In this document: positions 8,449 to 17,924 of the stretch, in pieces
How the letters are laid out: the number at the start of each line of letters is the position of its first letter
How positions within the stretch are numbered: the first letter of the stretch is position 1
NCBI RefSeq assembly: GCF_002278135.3
Contig: NZ_CP029425.2
Coordinates: 1,588,001-1,652,000, forward strand
Direction: 5' to 3'
Origin: Bradyrhizobium ottawaense
Lineage (GTDB): Bacteria > Pseudomonadota > Alphaproteobacteria > Rhizobiales > Xanthobacteraceae
Length of the DNA: 64,000 bases
Notes under the pieces: model-generated
Told to the model about the DNA's origin: nothing
Seen by the model: the letters and a program-made list of their open reading frames with translations, nothing else
Databases searched by the model: none
Position numbers and translations under genes: made by a program

Positions 8449-8853
8449 ATGGACGCACGCGATTTCATCAAGGTCGGCATGAATGCCGAGCGCACGCTGG
8501 TGGTCCCGGCGGAGCGCACGGTCGGGCATTTCGTGCCGGGCATGCCGTTTGTCTACGCGACGCCGATGATGATCCTGGAAATGGAGATGACCGCAGGCGA
8601 TGCGATCCGCGCTGCGCTTCAGCCCGGCTGGGTCACTGTCGGCACCGAGGTCGACATCCGCCATCTCGCAGCCGCGCTCGTCGGCGCGACGGTGCGGACC
8701 ACCGCGAAGGTCGTCGCCGTCGAACGCCGCGTCATCCGCTTCGAGGTCGCGGCGTTCGAGGGCACGCGCAAGCTCGGCGAGGGCCGCCACGCGCGCGGGC
8801 TCGTCAATGTCGAGATGTTCAACAGGCGGTTAGCCGCGGGCACGACGCCGTAG
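8449..8853 (+). CDS. Hotdog-fold thioesterase, FlK-like
   Basis: This 134-residue single-domain hotdog protein resembles fluoroacetyl-CoA thioesterase FlK and its relatives. Residues matching the FlK Thr-Glu-His catalytic set are Thr38 (YATPMM), the Glu pair in ILEMEMT (44 and 46) and the His in VDIRHLAAA (71). The C-terminal strand RGLVNVEMFNRRL is also typical. Substrate is unknown: FlK removes fluoroacetyl-CoA, but most homologues probably hydrolyse other short acyl-CoAs. The stop codon TAG lies within the repeat that begins at 8849, so the last two or three residues (TTP) may derive from the insertion. Confidence 0.8.
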   Translation: MDARDFIKVGMNAERTLVVPAERTVGHFVPGMPFVYATPMMILEMEMTAGDAIRAALQPGWVTVGTEVDIRHLAAALVGATVRTTAKVVAVERRVIRFEVAAFEGTRKLGEGRHARGLVNVEMFNRRLAAGTTP

Positions 8854-8966
8854 GGTGGATTAGCCCTGCGGACTACGCGAAGCGTAGACCGCTTGGCGTA
8901 ATCCACCACGTCTGCGTCCTCGGAAATAGAAGAGGTGGGTTACGGCTTCGCCTAACCCACCCTACG
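8849..8966. repeat. Inverted repeat element, CGTAGGGTGG family
   Basis: Terminal arms CGTAGGGTGG and CCACCCTACG bound an element with internal inverted repeats built on GGATTA/TAATCC and GGGTTA/TAACCC. It overlaps the end of the thioesterase gene and supplies its stop codon. A relative is at 20420 and a minimal copy at 55851. Confidence 0.85.
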
Positions 8967-8974
8967 GCACCTGC

Positions 8975-9802
8975 TTACTTCGCCAATTCCTTCGACCGCT
9001 TTGTCGCCGCCGCGATCGCGCGGATCATGAGATCGCGCAGACCCGGCTCGGCCATCAGCACACCGAGCGCGGCGGCCGTGGTGCCGCCGGGCGAGGTGAC
9101 GTTCTGACGCAACGTGCTCGATGGCAGCTCCGACTGGTGCAGCAGCTCGCCGGAGCCGGCCACGGTCTCGCGCGCCAGCCTGGTCGCGAGCGACTCGGGC
9201 AATCCGGCCTCGACGCCGGCGCGGGCGAGCTCCTCGGCGAGCAGAAACACATAGGCCGGGCCGGAGCCGGAGACGGCGGTCACCGCGTCCATCAGGCTCT
9301 CGTCATCGACCCATTCGACTGAGCCGGTGGCGCGCAGCAGCGCATGGGCCACCGCGCGCTGCGCGGCGCTGACGTTCTTCGCGGCGACCGCAACGGTGAT
9401 GCCGCGGCCGATCGCGGCCGGCGTGTTCGGCATCGCGCGCACCACGGCGCCGCCGCAGACCTCGGCAAGCGATGCGATCGTGGTTCCCGCCATGATCGAG
9501 ACCACCGAGGTCTTGTCCGAGACGAACGATTTCAGCTTCGCGCCGGCCTCGCGGAACATCTGCGGTTTCACCGCGACGACCAGCGTCTCGACCGTGCCGA
9601 CCGTTGTCACATCAGGATTGAGCGCGACGCCCTTGGCGGCAAGCGCGGTGATCTCGGTCGAGATGTGCGGATCGACCACCGCGACACGGCGCGGGTCGAG
9701 TCCGCCCGACAGCCATCCGGTCAGCATCGCGCCGCCCATCTTGCCGGCGCCGGCGAGGAGGATGGTGCCGGTGATGTTTTTGAGGGTGCTGCTATCTGCC
9801 AC
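8975..9802 (-). CDS. proC: Pyrroline-5-carboxylate reductase
   Basis: This enzyme reduces 1-pyrroline-5-carboxylate to proline with NAD(P)H, the last step of proline synthesis. It has 275 residues, the usual length. The N-terminal Rossmann motif is LLAGAGKMGGAML; VVSIMAGTTI, VVRAMPNTPAAIGRG and the C-terminal dimerisation signatures SGSGPAYVFLLAEEL and VTSPGGTTAAAL are intact. I prefer the GTG at 9802, which has AAGGTGAT 6 bases upstream, over the in-frame GTG at 9811. The gene follows the YbjN gene on the same strand with a repeat between them. Confidence 0.94.
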   Translation of the reverse strand: MADSSTLKNITGTILLAGAGKMGGAMLTGWLSGGLDPRRVAVVDPHISTEITALAAKGVALNPDVTTVGTVETLVVAVKPQMFREAGAKLKSFVSDKTSVVSIMAGTTIASLAEVCGGAVVRAMPNTPAAIGRGITVAVAAKNVSAAQRAVAHALLRATGSVEWVDDESLMDAVTAVSGSGPAYVFLLAEELARAGVEAGLPESLATRLARETVAGSGELLHQSELPSSTLRQNVTSPGGTTAAALGVLMAEPGLRDLMIRAIAAATKRSKELAK

Positions 9803-9823
9803 TGCGATCACCTTGCAAACGGT

Positions 9824-9957
9824 GTCGTCCCTGCGAACGCAGGGACCCATAACCACCGGCGGTTCTAGTGGATAGAGAGCAGAGCAACAAGCCGCGCGCC
9901 ACAAGAGGCATCACGCGGTATGGGTCCCGGATCTTCGCTTCGCTTGTCCGGGACGAC
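9824..9957. repeat. Dumbbell repeat, GTCGTCC family
   Basis: Arms GTCGTCC and GGACGAC bound an element that contains ACCCATAACCAC and TATGGGTCCCGGATC segments shared with the copies at 8277, 35473 and 52636. It separates the YbjN gene from proC. Confidence 0.75.
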
Positions 9958-9977
9958 GGCGCAGCGCTGGGCGAGAC

Positions 9978-10478
9978 TTACGCCTCTCCCACCGTGTCGA
10001 ACATCGCCGCGTCCATCGCTTCGGTCGTGGTCTTGCCCGCCCACACCACGAACTGGAACGCCGGGAAATAGCGCTCGCAGGCGTGGATGGCGCCGGCGAG
10101 CATGGCCTCGCATTGCGCGGTCGAGGCGGTCAGGCCGCCGGGCAGCACCAGGGCCTGGCGGTGCATGACCATGCCGGTGTTGGTCCACAAATCGAAATGA
10201 CCGACCCACAACTGCTCGTTCACGGCGGCGACGAGCCGCTGCACCTCGCCGCGGCGCGCGACCGGAATCTTCATGTCGAACGCGCAGGCCAGATGCAGCG
10301 CCTCGATCTCGCCCATCCAGGTGAAGGAGAGCTGGTAGTCGGTCCATTGTCCCTTGGAGACAATGGTGAGTTCGTCCTCGCCGGAGCGTTCGAACGGCCA
10401 GTTGTTGCTGGCAGCGATATCCTCGACCACCGCAAGCGGATGGCTTTTGGAATCGATAGTGCTTTCGAGCAGGGACAT
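9978..10478 (-). CDS. YbjN domain-containing protein
   Basis: The 166-residue cytoplasmic protein is a single YbjN domain, recognised from LAVVEDIAASNNWPFERSGE, the LSFTWMGEIEALHLACAFD strand pair and GHFDLWTNTGMVMHRQALVL. YbjN proteins have a secretion-chaperone-like fold and are linked to stress tolerance and motility in E. coli, but their activity is not established. The ATG at 10478 begins MSLLESTIDS, as in other rhizobial members. It lies just upstream of proC on the same strand; the ybjN-proC pairing is common in Alphaproteobacteria. Confidence 0.87.
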   Translation of the reverse strand: MSLLESTIDSKSHPLAVVEDIAASNNWPFERSGEDELTIVSKGQWTDYQLSFTWMGEIEALHLACAFDMKIPVARRGEVQRLVAAVNEQLWVGHFDLWTNTGMVMHRQALVLPGGLTASTAQCEAMLAGAIHACERYFPAFQFVVWAGKTTTEAMDAAMFDTVGEA

Positions 10479-10832
10479 GCCGTCTCGACCTCTTGCCTTC
10501 TTGTTGTCCTTGATACGCACGCGGTCGGCCCGGCACGCTCCCTCAACGTCGCTGGTGCGATCCCTCGGATCAGCGCGGGCCTGTCGCGGATCAAGTGATG
10601 TGATTTGCGGAATCTGCGCAACGGGGTCCCGAGTCCGTCCACAAGTCAGGACTCGTTCGTCCACAGCTCATCTCCGCCACAATTCTTAACGGAGGGAAGT
10701 CCTCGATCCGGATGGATGAGAACAAACCGGAATCGGATTCGCGGGGGAGGGCGCCATTCGTTAATTCCGCCGCGCGAGGGCCGGGCCGCCATGACGGCAT
10801 GGGACCATGCGCCTTCCCCATGCGGAACACGC
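10479..10832. other. Intergenic region without a gene
   Basis: These 354 bases separate the YbjN gene from the riboswitch-controlled ribH. I see no convincing open frame, repeat or RNA structure. Two GTCCACA words (near 10636 and 10661) recall DnaA-box cores but lack the full 9-mer. Confidence 0.5.
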
Positions 10833-10861
10833 TTGCTGCGGCCGCCGGCTGGCGTCATATT
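10833..10861 (+). promoter_or_regulatory. Candidate promoter for the ribH leader
   Basis: TTGCTG (10833-10838) and CATATT (10856-10861) are 17 bases apart, and the FMN aptamer begins about 37 bases downstream, as expected for a riboswitch leader. No other box of similar quality is seen nearby. Confidence 0.45.
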
Positions 10862-10897
10862 TCCAGCCAGGCCGTTCATCCCGGACGGCCGATGTTC

Positions 10898-11046
10898 TCA
10901 GGGCGGGGTGAAAGTCCCCACCGGCGGTAAGGGCCGAAAGGCCTAAGCCCGCGAGCGCCTTGCCTAAGGTCTTCTTGCCGAGGGGAAGGGTCAGCAGATT
11001 CGGTGCAACTCCGAAGCCGACGGTTAAAGTCCGGATGAAAGAGAAC
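10898..11046 (+). promoter_or_regulatory. FMN riboswitch (RFN element)
   Basis: The conserved RFN aptamer segments occur in order: TCAGGGCGGGGTGAAAGTCC, CACCGGCGGTAA, the variable arm, GTCAGCAGATTCGGTGCAA, CCGAAGCCGACGGTTAAAGT and CCGGATGAAAGAGAA. It senses flavin mononucleotide and switches off the gene downstream. After the aptamer a short hairpin with a GCAA loop (CGCATC / GATGCG, 11060-11075) is followed by GCTGTTTGTCG, a weak terminator or part of a translational switch. It controls ribH alone. Confidence 0.95.
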
Positions 11047-11125
11047 GGTCGGAGGCAGACGCATCGCAAGATGCGGCTGTTTGTCGTTCCGTGTGCCCTG
11101 ATTCTGGTCCTTGAGAAGGAAAGCC

Positions 11126-11686
11126 ATGAATCAGATGCTGCAAGACCCCAAAATCGAAACTTCCGAAGTCAGCCAACCGCCGGTTCCGCAAGACCCGGCG
11201 CCCGACCACCCGCTCTTTGCCAAACCGCAGCGGGTGGCCTTCGTGCAGGCCTGCTGGCACCGCGACGTGGTCGAGGAGGCGCGTATCGCCTTCATCAAGG
11301 AGGCCGAGGCGCGCCATCTCACCCATGTCGACGTGTTCGAGGTACCTGGCTCGTTCGAGATCCCGCTGCACGCGCAGGTCCTCGCCAAGACGCGGCGCTA
11401 TACCGCCATCGTCGCGGCCGGCCTGGTCGTCGATGGTGGCATCTATCGCCACGAATTCGTCGCCGACACCGTGATCAAGGCGTTGATGGACGTGCAGCTG
11501 CGCACCGAAGTGCCGGTGTTCTCCGCGGTGCTGACGCCGCAGCAATTCCACGAGACCGAGGTGCACTACGACTTCTTCCGCAAGCATTTTGCGATCAAGG
11601 GCGTCGAGGTCGCGGCCGCTTGTGCAGAGACGTTGCTCGGCCTGGAGCGCCTGCGCGGCCAGGTCGCGGCGGGGATCGTGGGGTAG
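11126..11686 (+). CDS. ribH: 6,7-dimethyl-8-ribityllumazine synthase, RibH2 type
   Basis: The enzyme condenses 5-amino-6-ribitylaminouracil with dihydroxybutanone phosphate to give lumazine, the riboflavin precursor. It has 186 residues with a roughly 30-residue N-terminal tail not seen in shorter homologues. The core matches the rhizobial/Brucella RibH2 type: FVQACWHRDVVEEAR, FEVPGSFEIPLHAQ, VVDGGIYRHEFVADTVI and HETEVHYDFFRKHF. The RibH1 type normally sits in the rib operon; RibH2 is usually alone, as here. The ATG at 11126 has AGAAGGA upstream. The FMN riboswitch makes it flavin-repressed. Confidence 0.93.
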   Translation: MNQMLQDPKIETSEVSQPPVPQDPAPDHPLFAKPQRVAFVQACWHRDVVEEARIAFIKEAEARHLTHVDVFEVPGSFEIPLHAQVLAKTRRYTAIVAAGLVVDGGIYRHEFVADTVIKALMDVQLRTEVPVFSAVLTPQQFHETEVHYDFFRKHFAIKGVEVAAACAETLLGLERLRGQVAAGIVG

Positions 11687-11691
11687 GCATG

Positions 11692-11795
11692 GTCATTCCG
11701 GGGCGCGCGAAGCGCGAGCCCGGAATCCATTGATCGACACGGATTGCTGCAAGATGGATTCCGGGTTCGGCGCTCTCGCGCCGCCCCGGAATGAC
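11692..11795. repeat. Dumbbell repeat, TCATTCCGGG family
   Basis: Two adjacent hairpins share the units TCATTCCGGGGCGCG, CCCGGAATCCATT, ATGGATTCCGGGTTC and CCCCGGAATGAC. The element lies between convergent ribH and prs and is the nearest candidate for transcription termination of both. Confidence 0.88.
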
Positions 11796-11799
11796 GGTG

Positions 11800-12753
<954 letters not shown>

Positions 12754-12944
12754 GGACGCTTCCTCCCGCGCTTTGCTGGATACGACGTTCAACATCTCAG
12801 ATCCCACTGGAAGCACGGTTACGACGGGCGAGGAAATATCAGGCCGGAGGCTGCAATGGCAACCCGGGATGCTACGTTTTCCCTTCGAAATCCTGAGTCG
12901 GGCCAACGGCTTGGCCGCAACTTGAGGCCGTGGTTTAGCGGGGG

Positions 12945-13556
12945 TTATCGGTCGGCGTAGCCGAGTGCCGTGGCCGGCATCTCCGCCACTGGGCCCTGCG
13001 GGATCACGCTCGCCACCGCCGGGCCCCGCAAGCCAGGAGCCGTGCCCGGGGCATCCGGCGTTCCGTTGATCATGTTGGAAAGTCCGCTGAATCCGGCCTG
13101 GGCGATCTTCCGCAGCACGAGGTCGTCAGCTGCTCCCCACGGATCGCGGCCGCCTTTGGCCGAGGTCGGTTCCTCGCCGGAGAGGCGCAGCGCCCGCTGC
13201 TGGTTGGCGTCGTAGACGTCCCAGACCCAGGCGATCACCGTCTTGCCGCGCACCACCTGGGCGGAGAGATAGCTGCGCACGCGGTAGGCGGCGGTCCCTT
13301 CGCGGGAGACGACGGACAGGCTGCGCAGCTTGGATTCGCTGTCGATCACGCCGACCATGCGGTCGAACACCTGCGGCGGCGGCCCGTCGATCGATTCGAA
13401 GGCGACCGTTGCCCCGGAGCCGGCGCTCGGCGCCATCGCATAGGAGTTGGCGGCCCCGCCGCCGGCGCAGCCGCCAAGCGCGGTCGCTGCCGCGAGCAGC
13501 ATGACCGCCAGCACGCGCGAACCCGCACGGCCCAGGATGAATGACGCGTCCCTCAT
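12945..13556 (-). CDS. Putative lipoprotein, 203 aa
   Basis: The N-terminus has a basic stretch, a hydrophobic core and a lipobox LGGC with Cys30, so it is probably lipidated by the Lgt encoded nearby. The mature protein has a low-complexity linker ([15 protein letters not shown]), a central alpha/beta region ([18 protein letters not shown] to [20 protein letters not shown]) and a Pro/Ala-rich C-terminus. The central part resembles lipoproteins annotated in Bradyrhizobium without a known role. It is upstream of prs on the same strand, 191 bases away, with no visible terminator between them. Confidence 0.75.
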   Translation of the reverse strand: MRDASFILGRAGSRVLAVMLLAAATALGGCAGGGAANSYAMAPSAGSGATVAFESIDGPPPQVFDRMVGVIDSESKLRSLSVVSREGTAAYRVRSYLSAQVVRGKTVIAWVWDVYDANQQRALRLSGEEPTSAKGGRDPWGAADDLVLRKIAQAGFSGLSNMINGTPDAPGTAPGLRGPAVASVIPQGPVAEMPATALGYADR

Positions 13557-13619
13557 TATGGAGGGCAGCGATATCGTTAAAATCGATTAAGGTCTAGGGC
13601 GGGAGCGACACAACACACG

Positions 13620-13723
13620 GTCATTCCGGGGCGCGCCACTTGGCGCGAGCCCGGAATCCATTTCGCCGCGTGAATTGCTGCACGATGGATTCCGGGTTCT
13701 CGCTTCGCGAGGCCCGGAATGAC
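13620..13723. repeat. Dumbbell repeat, TCATTCCGGG family
   Basis: It has the same architecture as the element at 11692: GTCATTCCGGGGCGCG, CCCGGAATCCATT, GATGGATTCCGGGTTC and CCCGGAATGAC, with loops that differ by inverted GC tracts. It lies between pgeF and the lipoprotein gene. Confidence 0.88.
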
Positions 13724-13743
13724 ACACAGTGTTGCCCTTGTGT

Positions 13744-14511
13744 TCACGCTTCCAGCGCGATCGCGTGGACGTGGCGGCCGTAATCCGGCTCCTTGCGATG
13801 CACCGAGCGGCGATAGCTGAAGAAGCGCTCGTCGGCGTAGGTGTCGACGCCGAGATCGTCGATCATCAGGATGCCGGCGGCCTCCAGCCGCTTGCGGATG
13901 AAGCCGGCGAGGTCGAACATCGCGTGGCCCTCGCGCACCGACGGGATGAAGTACATCGCGTTGTCGGCATCGGCCTCGATGAAGCGCGCCACGAACTCGT
14001 TGCCGACCTCGTAGCTGTCCTGTCGGATCAAGGGCCCGATCGCGGCGATGATGCCGCTGCGCGTCGCGCCGAGTTTTTCCATCGCTAGAATCGTCGCCTC
14101 CAGCACGCCCGTCAGCGCGCCCTTCCATCCCGCATGTGCGCCACCGATCACGCGCGCGTTGGGATCGACGAACAGCACCGGCCCGCAATCGGCTGTGGAG
14201 ACGCCGAGCGCGATGCCGGGCGTGTTCGTCACCAGCGCATCGCCCTTCGGCCGCGGCCCGTTCGGCCACGGCGCTTCTGCGACGAGCACGTCGGGCGAAT
14301 GGATCTGGTGCAGGCTGAGGAAGCGTTCCGGCGCAACGCCGACATGCTCGGCCATGCGGCGGCGGTTCTCCGCGACAAGGGCCTGATCGTCATTGGAGCC
14401 GAGGCCGCCGTTCAGCGCGGAGTAGATGCCACTGGAGACGCCGCCTTCGCGGGTGAAGAACGAGTGGCGCAGGCCGGGCACAGCCGACAGCAGCGACGAA
14501 GCGAGCGTCAT
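13744..14511 (-). CDS. pgeF: Peptidoglycan editing factor PgeF (laccase-domain family)
   Basis: The 255-residue protein belongs to the YfiH/YlmD family, which has a bacterial multicopper-oxidase-like domain. In E. coli PgeF limits wrong amino acids in peptidoglycan precursors. The metal-site motifs are visible: SLHQIHSPDVL, VSTADCGPVLFVDP, GGAHAGWKGAL and the C-terminal YRRSVHRKEPDYGRHVHAI. Its ATG at 14511 overlaps the stop of the upstream methyltransferase gene (ATGA), so it is translationally coupled in the lgt-midA-pgeF operon. Confidence 0.93.
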   Translation of the reverse strand: MTLASSLLSAVPGLRHSFFTREGGVSSGIYSALNGGLGSNDDQALVAENRRRMAEHVGVAPERFLSLHQIHSPDVLVAEAPWPNGPRPKGDALVTNTPGIALGVSTADCGPVLFVDPNARVIGGAHAGWKGALTGVLEATILAMEKLGATRSGIIAAIGPLIRQDSYEVGNEFVARFIEADADNAMYFIPSVREGHAMFDLAGFIRKRLEAAGILMIDDLGVDTYADERFFSYRRSVHRKEPDYGRHVHAIALEA

Positions 14512-15626
14512 GAGGCTTCTCCGGCCTGTTCGAGATCGCTGAGGCCGGCAATGCCTGTCAACCGCGGCTCGGAGATGCCGAGCACCTTGAACATCGAGCC
14601 CATGCCGCCGCGCCCGGTATCCGTCAGCCGCTTGAGGGCGATCGAAATGTCGGTGGCGACCTCCGGCGTTGCCTTCTGCATCAAGGCGGCGGCCCTTGTG
14701 TCGATGCCGATCCGCTTGAGGAAGTCGCCTTGCGTCACCGGCCCGTGCACGCGCGCGCCGACATCTTCGGCCGCGCGCGCCAGCGCCTGGAAGTCGACAT
14801 GAGCGGTGACGTCGGCCTGGCCCGGCGCCTTCAAGGGATCGGCGAAGGTGTGGCGCGCAATCGCCTGGAACGTGTCGCCGGCATCGCTGCGCAAATGGCC
14901 ATAGTCGATGATCAGCGCCGCGCCGTCCTGGTCGCGGACGCGCGTGGCGAGCTTCATGATCTCGCCGTCGGGGCGCCATTCGAACACGGCGCCGACGGGT
15001 GCGGCGCGCACGAGCGGCGGCAGGAGCACGTCGAAGCGCGGCGTCGGCTCGGGCGCTGCGCCGAATTGAAGCTTGCCGTTGGGATCGATCTCGATGACGC
15101 GCTCGTGCCAGCCGTACTCGTGGCGGACCATCTGGTGGACCGGCAGCACGTCGAAATATTCGTTGGCGAGGATGATGCTCGGTCCCTCAGGCACGTCGTC
15201 GATGCTGTCGTGCCAGGCGATGTTGCGCACGCCCGACAGCGTCGCATTCTGCCGCTCGCGCAAGACGGGATTGACCTCGACCATGTGGATGTGAAGCGCC
15301 TGGTAGAGCGGCGGCAGCACGCGAAGGGCGCGCAACGCGTCCGCCATCATGGTGCCGCGGCCGGGGCCGAGCTCGATCAGCCGCAGGAACTGCGGCGAGC
15401 CCATCTGCTTCCACACCGAGGCGGTCCACAACCCCAGGAGCTCGCCGAACATCTGGCTGACTTCGGGTGAGGTTGTGAAGTCGCCCTCACGCCCGAGCGG
15501 ATCGCGCGAGACGTAATAGCCATGGCGCGGATGCATCAGGCACAGTTCCATGTACCGCCAGACCGGCATGGGACCTGAGGACTTGATCAGCGCCTTGATC
15601 TCGTTGAGTAGCGGCTGTTCGGTCAC
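14508..15626 (-). CDS. MidA/NDUFAF7-family SAM-dependent methyltransferase
   Basis: This 372-residue class I methyltransferase belongs to the COG1565 family, whose mitochondrial member NDUFAF7 dimethylates an arginine of complex I during assembly. Visible motifs are the N-terminal MHPRHGYYVSRDPLGREGDF and TSPEVSQMFGELLGLW, the SAM loop LIELGPGRGTMMADALR, LANEYFDVLPVHQM and LIIDYGHLRSDAGDTFQA. The GTG start at 15626 begins VTEQPLLNEIK and has GAGAAG upstream. It sits between lgt (20 bp gap) and pgeF (4-bp overlap). A role in complex I assembly is inferred from family. Confidence 0.9.
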   Translation of the reverse strand: MTEQPLLNEIKALIKSSGPMPVWRYMELCLMHPRHGYYVSRDPLGREGDFTTSPEVSQMFGELLGLWTASVWKQMGSPQFLRLIELGPGRGTMMADALRALRVLPPLYQALHIHMVEVNPVLRERQNATLSGVRNIAWHDSIDDVPEGPSIILANEYFDVLPVHQMVRHEYGWHERVIEIDPNGKLQFGAAPEPTPRFDVLLPPLVRAAPVGAVFEWRPDGEIMKLATRVRDQDGAALIIDYGHLRSDAGDTFQAIARHTFADPLKAPGQADVTAHVDFQALARAAEDVGARVHGPVTQGDFLKRIGIDTRAAALMQKATPEVATDISIALKRLTDTGRGGMGSMFKVLGISEPRLTGIAGLSDLEQAGEAS

Positions 15627-15646
15627 GGCTATCTTCTCGAAATGAA

Positions 15647-16492
15647 TTAACGAACGGCCCCTGCGGGCTTCGGCGCACCGCGCCGGACTGCCAATACAAT
15701 AAGTATGCCGCCCACGATAAGCATCGGAATCGACAGCAGCATGCCCATGGTTAATCCGCCCCAGAGGAAACCGAGCTGGGCGTCCGGTTCGCGGAAGTGC
15801 TCGCCGGCGATCCGGGTCAGACCGTAGATCAGGATGAAGGCGCCGAGGATCATGCCCGGCCGCTTCAGCGCGCCGAGCCGGATCATCACCGCGAGCACGG
15901 TGAACAGCAGGATGCCTTCCATGCCGGCCTCGTAGAGCTGGCTCGGATGACGCGGCAGCTGCGTCGGATCGTTGGGAAAGATCATCGCCCAGGGCAGGCT
16001 CGCATCGGTGGCGCGGCCCCACAATTCGCCGTTGATGAAATTGGCGATGCGCCCGAGCAGCAGCCCGACCGGGGCGACCGCGGTGGTGATGTCACCGAGC
16101 GACAGGATCGAGATGCCATTGCGAAAGGCGAACCACATCACCGCGACGACGCAGCCGAGGAAGCCGCCATGGAAGGACATGCCGCCCTCCCACAACCGGA
16201 AGATCGCGGCAGGATGATCGATGAAGAAGGGCAGATTGTAGAACAGCACGTAGCCGGTGCGGCCGCCGAGAATGATGCCGAGCGTGACCCAGAGGATGAA
16301 GTCGTCAATCTGCAGCAGCGACATCGGCGCGGGGCCGCCCCACAGGCGCTCCTTCTTCAGAAGCGAGCGCGCATAGAGCCAGCCGAACACGATGCCGCAG
16401 ATATAGGCCAGCGCATACCAGCGGATCGCGAACGGGCCGATCTCGAGCGCAATCGGCTTGAAGGCGGGGAAGTCGATGAGAAGAAGCTGCAT
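15647..16492 (-). CDS. lgt: Prolipoprotein diacylglyceryl transferase
   Basis: Lgt moves a diacylglyceryl group from phosphatidylglycerol to the lipobox Cys of prolipoproteins at the inner membrane. The protein has 281 residues and about seven membrane segments. The family signature [14 protein letters not shown] is intact, as are [11 protein letters not shown] and [13 protein letters not shown]. The ATG at 16492 follows GAAGGCGAG and lies 8 bp after the dienelactone hydrolase gene, so that gene, lgt, midA and pgeF probably form one transcript. Confidence 0.95.
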   Translation of the reverse strand: MQLLLIDFPAFKPIALEIGPFAIRWYALAYICGIVFGWLYARSLLKKERLWGGPAPMSLLQIDDFILWVTLGIILGGRTGYVLFYNLPFFIDHPAAIFRLWEGGMSFHGGFLGCVVAVMWFAFRNGISILSLGDITTAVAPVGLLLGRIANFINGELWGRATDASLPWAMIFPNDPTQLPRHPSQLYEAGMEGILLFTVLAVMIRLGALKRPGMILGAFILIYGLTRIAGEHFREPDAQLGFLWGGLTMGMLLSIPMLIVGGILIVLAVRRGAPKPAGAVR

Positions 16493-16500
16493 CTCGCCTT

Positions 16501-17238
16501 CTATATCTGGACGAGATTGCGGCGATAGAGCGCCAACAGGCGCTCCCAATGCCGCTCGGCGGCGTCGCGGTCATAGACCGGGCGCTTGGGGAAGGCGAAG
16601 CCGTGATGCGTGCCGGGATAGATCTCGACCTCGGCCTTGGCGCCGTTCATGGCTTCTTTGACCTTCTCGATAACCTCCGGCGGCGCGTAGACATCGGTCT
16701 CGGCGCAGGCGAAATAGAGCTCGGCCTTGGTCTTAGCCGCAGCCAGGTGCGGGCTGTCGGCCTGATCCGTTGCCAGCTGCACGCCGTAGACCGAGGCGGC
16801 CGCCTTGACGCTGTCAGGGAAATGCGTGGCGGCGTTGATGGCGTAGCGGCCGCTCATGCAGTAGCCAACGGTGCCGACCAGTCTGGTGTTCGCGGCCGCC
16901 TGGCCCTCGGCATAGGTGAGCAGCGCCCGGGTGTCGTCCATGATCATGGGGATGGTGAGCGACCCCATCAGCTGGAACATGCGCTTGCGCTCCGGCGCGT
17001 TCGGGTCGGCCGGAAGCGCGCCGAGCTCCATCACGCCGGAGCGATAATAGAGGTTCGGCAGCATCACGTAATAGCCCGAGGTCGCGAGCCGGCGCGCCAT
17101 GTCGCGCAGCTCTTCGCGGATCGCCGGCGCGTCCATGTAGAACAGGATGACCGGAAACGGCCCGCCGCGTTCGGGATGGCTGATGAAGGTTGCGGTGTGG
17201 CCGTCCCTGGTGGGGATCGCGATCTGCTGGTCGATCAT
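16501..17238 (-). CDS. Dienelactone hydrolase family protein
   Basis: This 245-residue alpha/beta hydrolase has the dienelactone hydrolase arrangement, with Cys as nucleophile: [12 protein letters not shown], Asp in [11 protein letters not shown] and His in GTHHGFAFP. Classical DLH opens dienelactone in chlorocatechol breakdown, but most chromosomal members are of unknown substrate. The start [13 protein letters not shown] at 17238 is preferred. It lies only 8 bp before lgt and is co-directional with it, which suggests shared transcription rather than a catabolic role. No catechol genes are nearby. Confidence 0.9.
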   Translation of the reverse strand: MIDQQIAIPTRDGHTATFISHPERGGPFPVILFYMDAPAIREELRDMARRLATSGYYVMLPNLYYRSGVMELGALPADPNAPERKRMFQLMGSLTIPMIMDDTRALLTYAEGQAAANTRLVGTVGYCMSGRYAINAATHFPDSVKAAASVYGVQLATDQADSPHLAAAKTKAELYFACAETDVYAPPEVIEKVKEAMNGAKAEVEIYPGTHHGFAFPKRPVYDRDAAERHWERLLALYRRNLVQI

Positions 17239-17400
17239 CTCATGCGCCTTGTGATTCTTCTTATGCAGGGACGATGAATACGATTGCAAGGAAACCGGGG
17301 CATGACAAGGATACCTCCGATCGGGCCTTGAACCGTTCCGCTCGGATTGCCATTGTCTTTTCGAGAGTTCGCGCAAAGTAGAGGCCGCCAGGAGACCGAA

Positions 17401-17661
17401 ATGACCCAGACCAACAACCGGTTTTTCGACGAGATCGGCCGCCTGATGAACGATGCCGCCGGTGCCGCCCAGGGCGTCAAGCGCGAGTTCGACACGGTGC
17501 TGCGCACCCAGGCCGAAAAATTCCTGCGCGACATGGATCTGGTCAAGCGCGAGGAGTTCGAGGCGGTCAAGGACATGGCCCGCCTGGCCCGCGAGGAGAA
17601 CGAGGCGCTGAAGGCGCGACTCGCGGCGGTGGAGGCCAAGCTCGGCGGGGCGCCGAGCTGA
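17401..17661 (+). CDS. ubiK: UbiK-family accessory factor (BMFP domain)
   Basis: The 86-residue protein is almost entirely helical: an amphipathic N-terminal helix (FFDEIGRLMNDAAGAAQGV) and a C-terminal coiled coil (LVKREEFEAVKDMARLAREE to ALKARLAAVEAKL). The VKREEFEAV segment is the hallmark of BMFP/YqiC proteins, which trimerise; the E. coli member UbiK assists ubiquinone synthesis. It diverges from the dienelactone hydrolase gene and starts at the ATG at 17401 after GCCAGGAGACCGAA. The function is inferred from family. Confidence 0.88.
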   Translation: MTQTNNRFFDEIGRLMNDAAGAAQGVKREFDTVLRTQAEKFLRDMDLVKREEFEAVKDMARLAREENEALKARLAAVEAKLGGAPS

Positions 17662-17664
17662 GGT

Positions 17665-17749
17665 CGTCATGCCCGGGCTTGTCCCGGGCATCCACGTCTA
17701 ACCTGGTGCCCGGCAACACGTGGATGGCCGGACAAGCCCGGCCATGACG
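17665..17749. repeat. Dumbbell repeat, GTCATGCCCGGG family
   Basis: The left arm CGTCATGCCCGGGCTTGTCC and right arm GGACAAGCCCGGCCATGACG are nearly the same as in the copy at 7945, with an inner CACGT-containing inverted repeat. It starts 4 bases after the ubiK stop codon. Confidence 0.87.
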
Positions 17750-17924
17750 GTGTTCCCCGGGATACCGGCCGCACAAAAAATCCTCGCATTTCCTTGTCAT
17801 TTCCGCATCTTCCGGGTAAAAGCCCGCCAGTTCGTGGCCCCCGCACCCCTGGAGGCTTGCTGCGAACGATGCCATGGGCCGCGCTGCGGCCCATTAACTT
17901 TTGCAAAAACAAGGACTTAACGAC

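Noticed and set aside
12754..12944. A possible tRNA or small RNA between prs and the lipoprotein gene
   Set aside because: No tRNA consensus or stable structure was found in these 191 bases.
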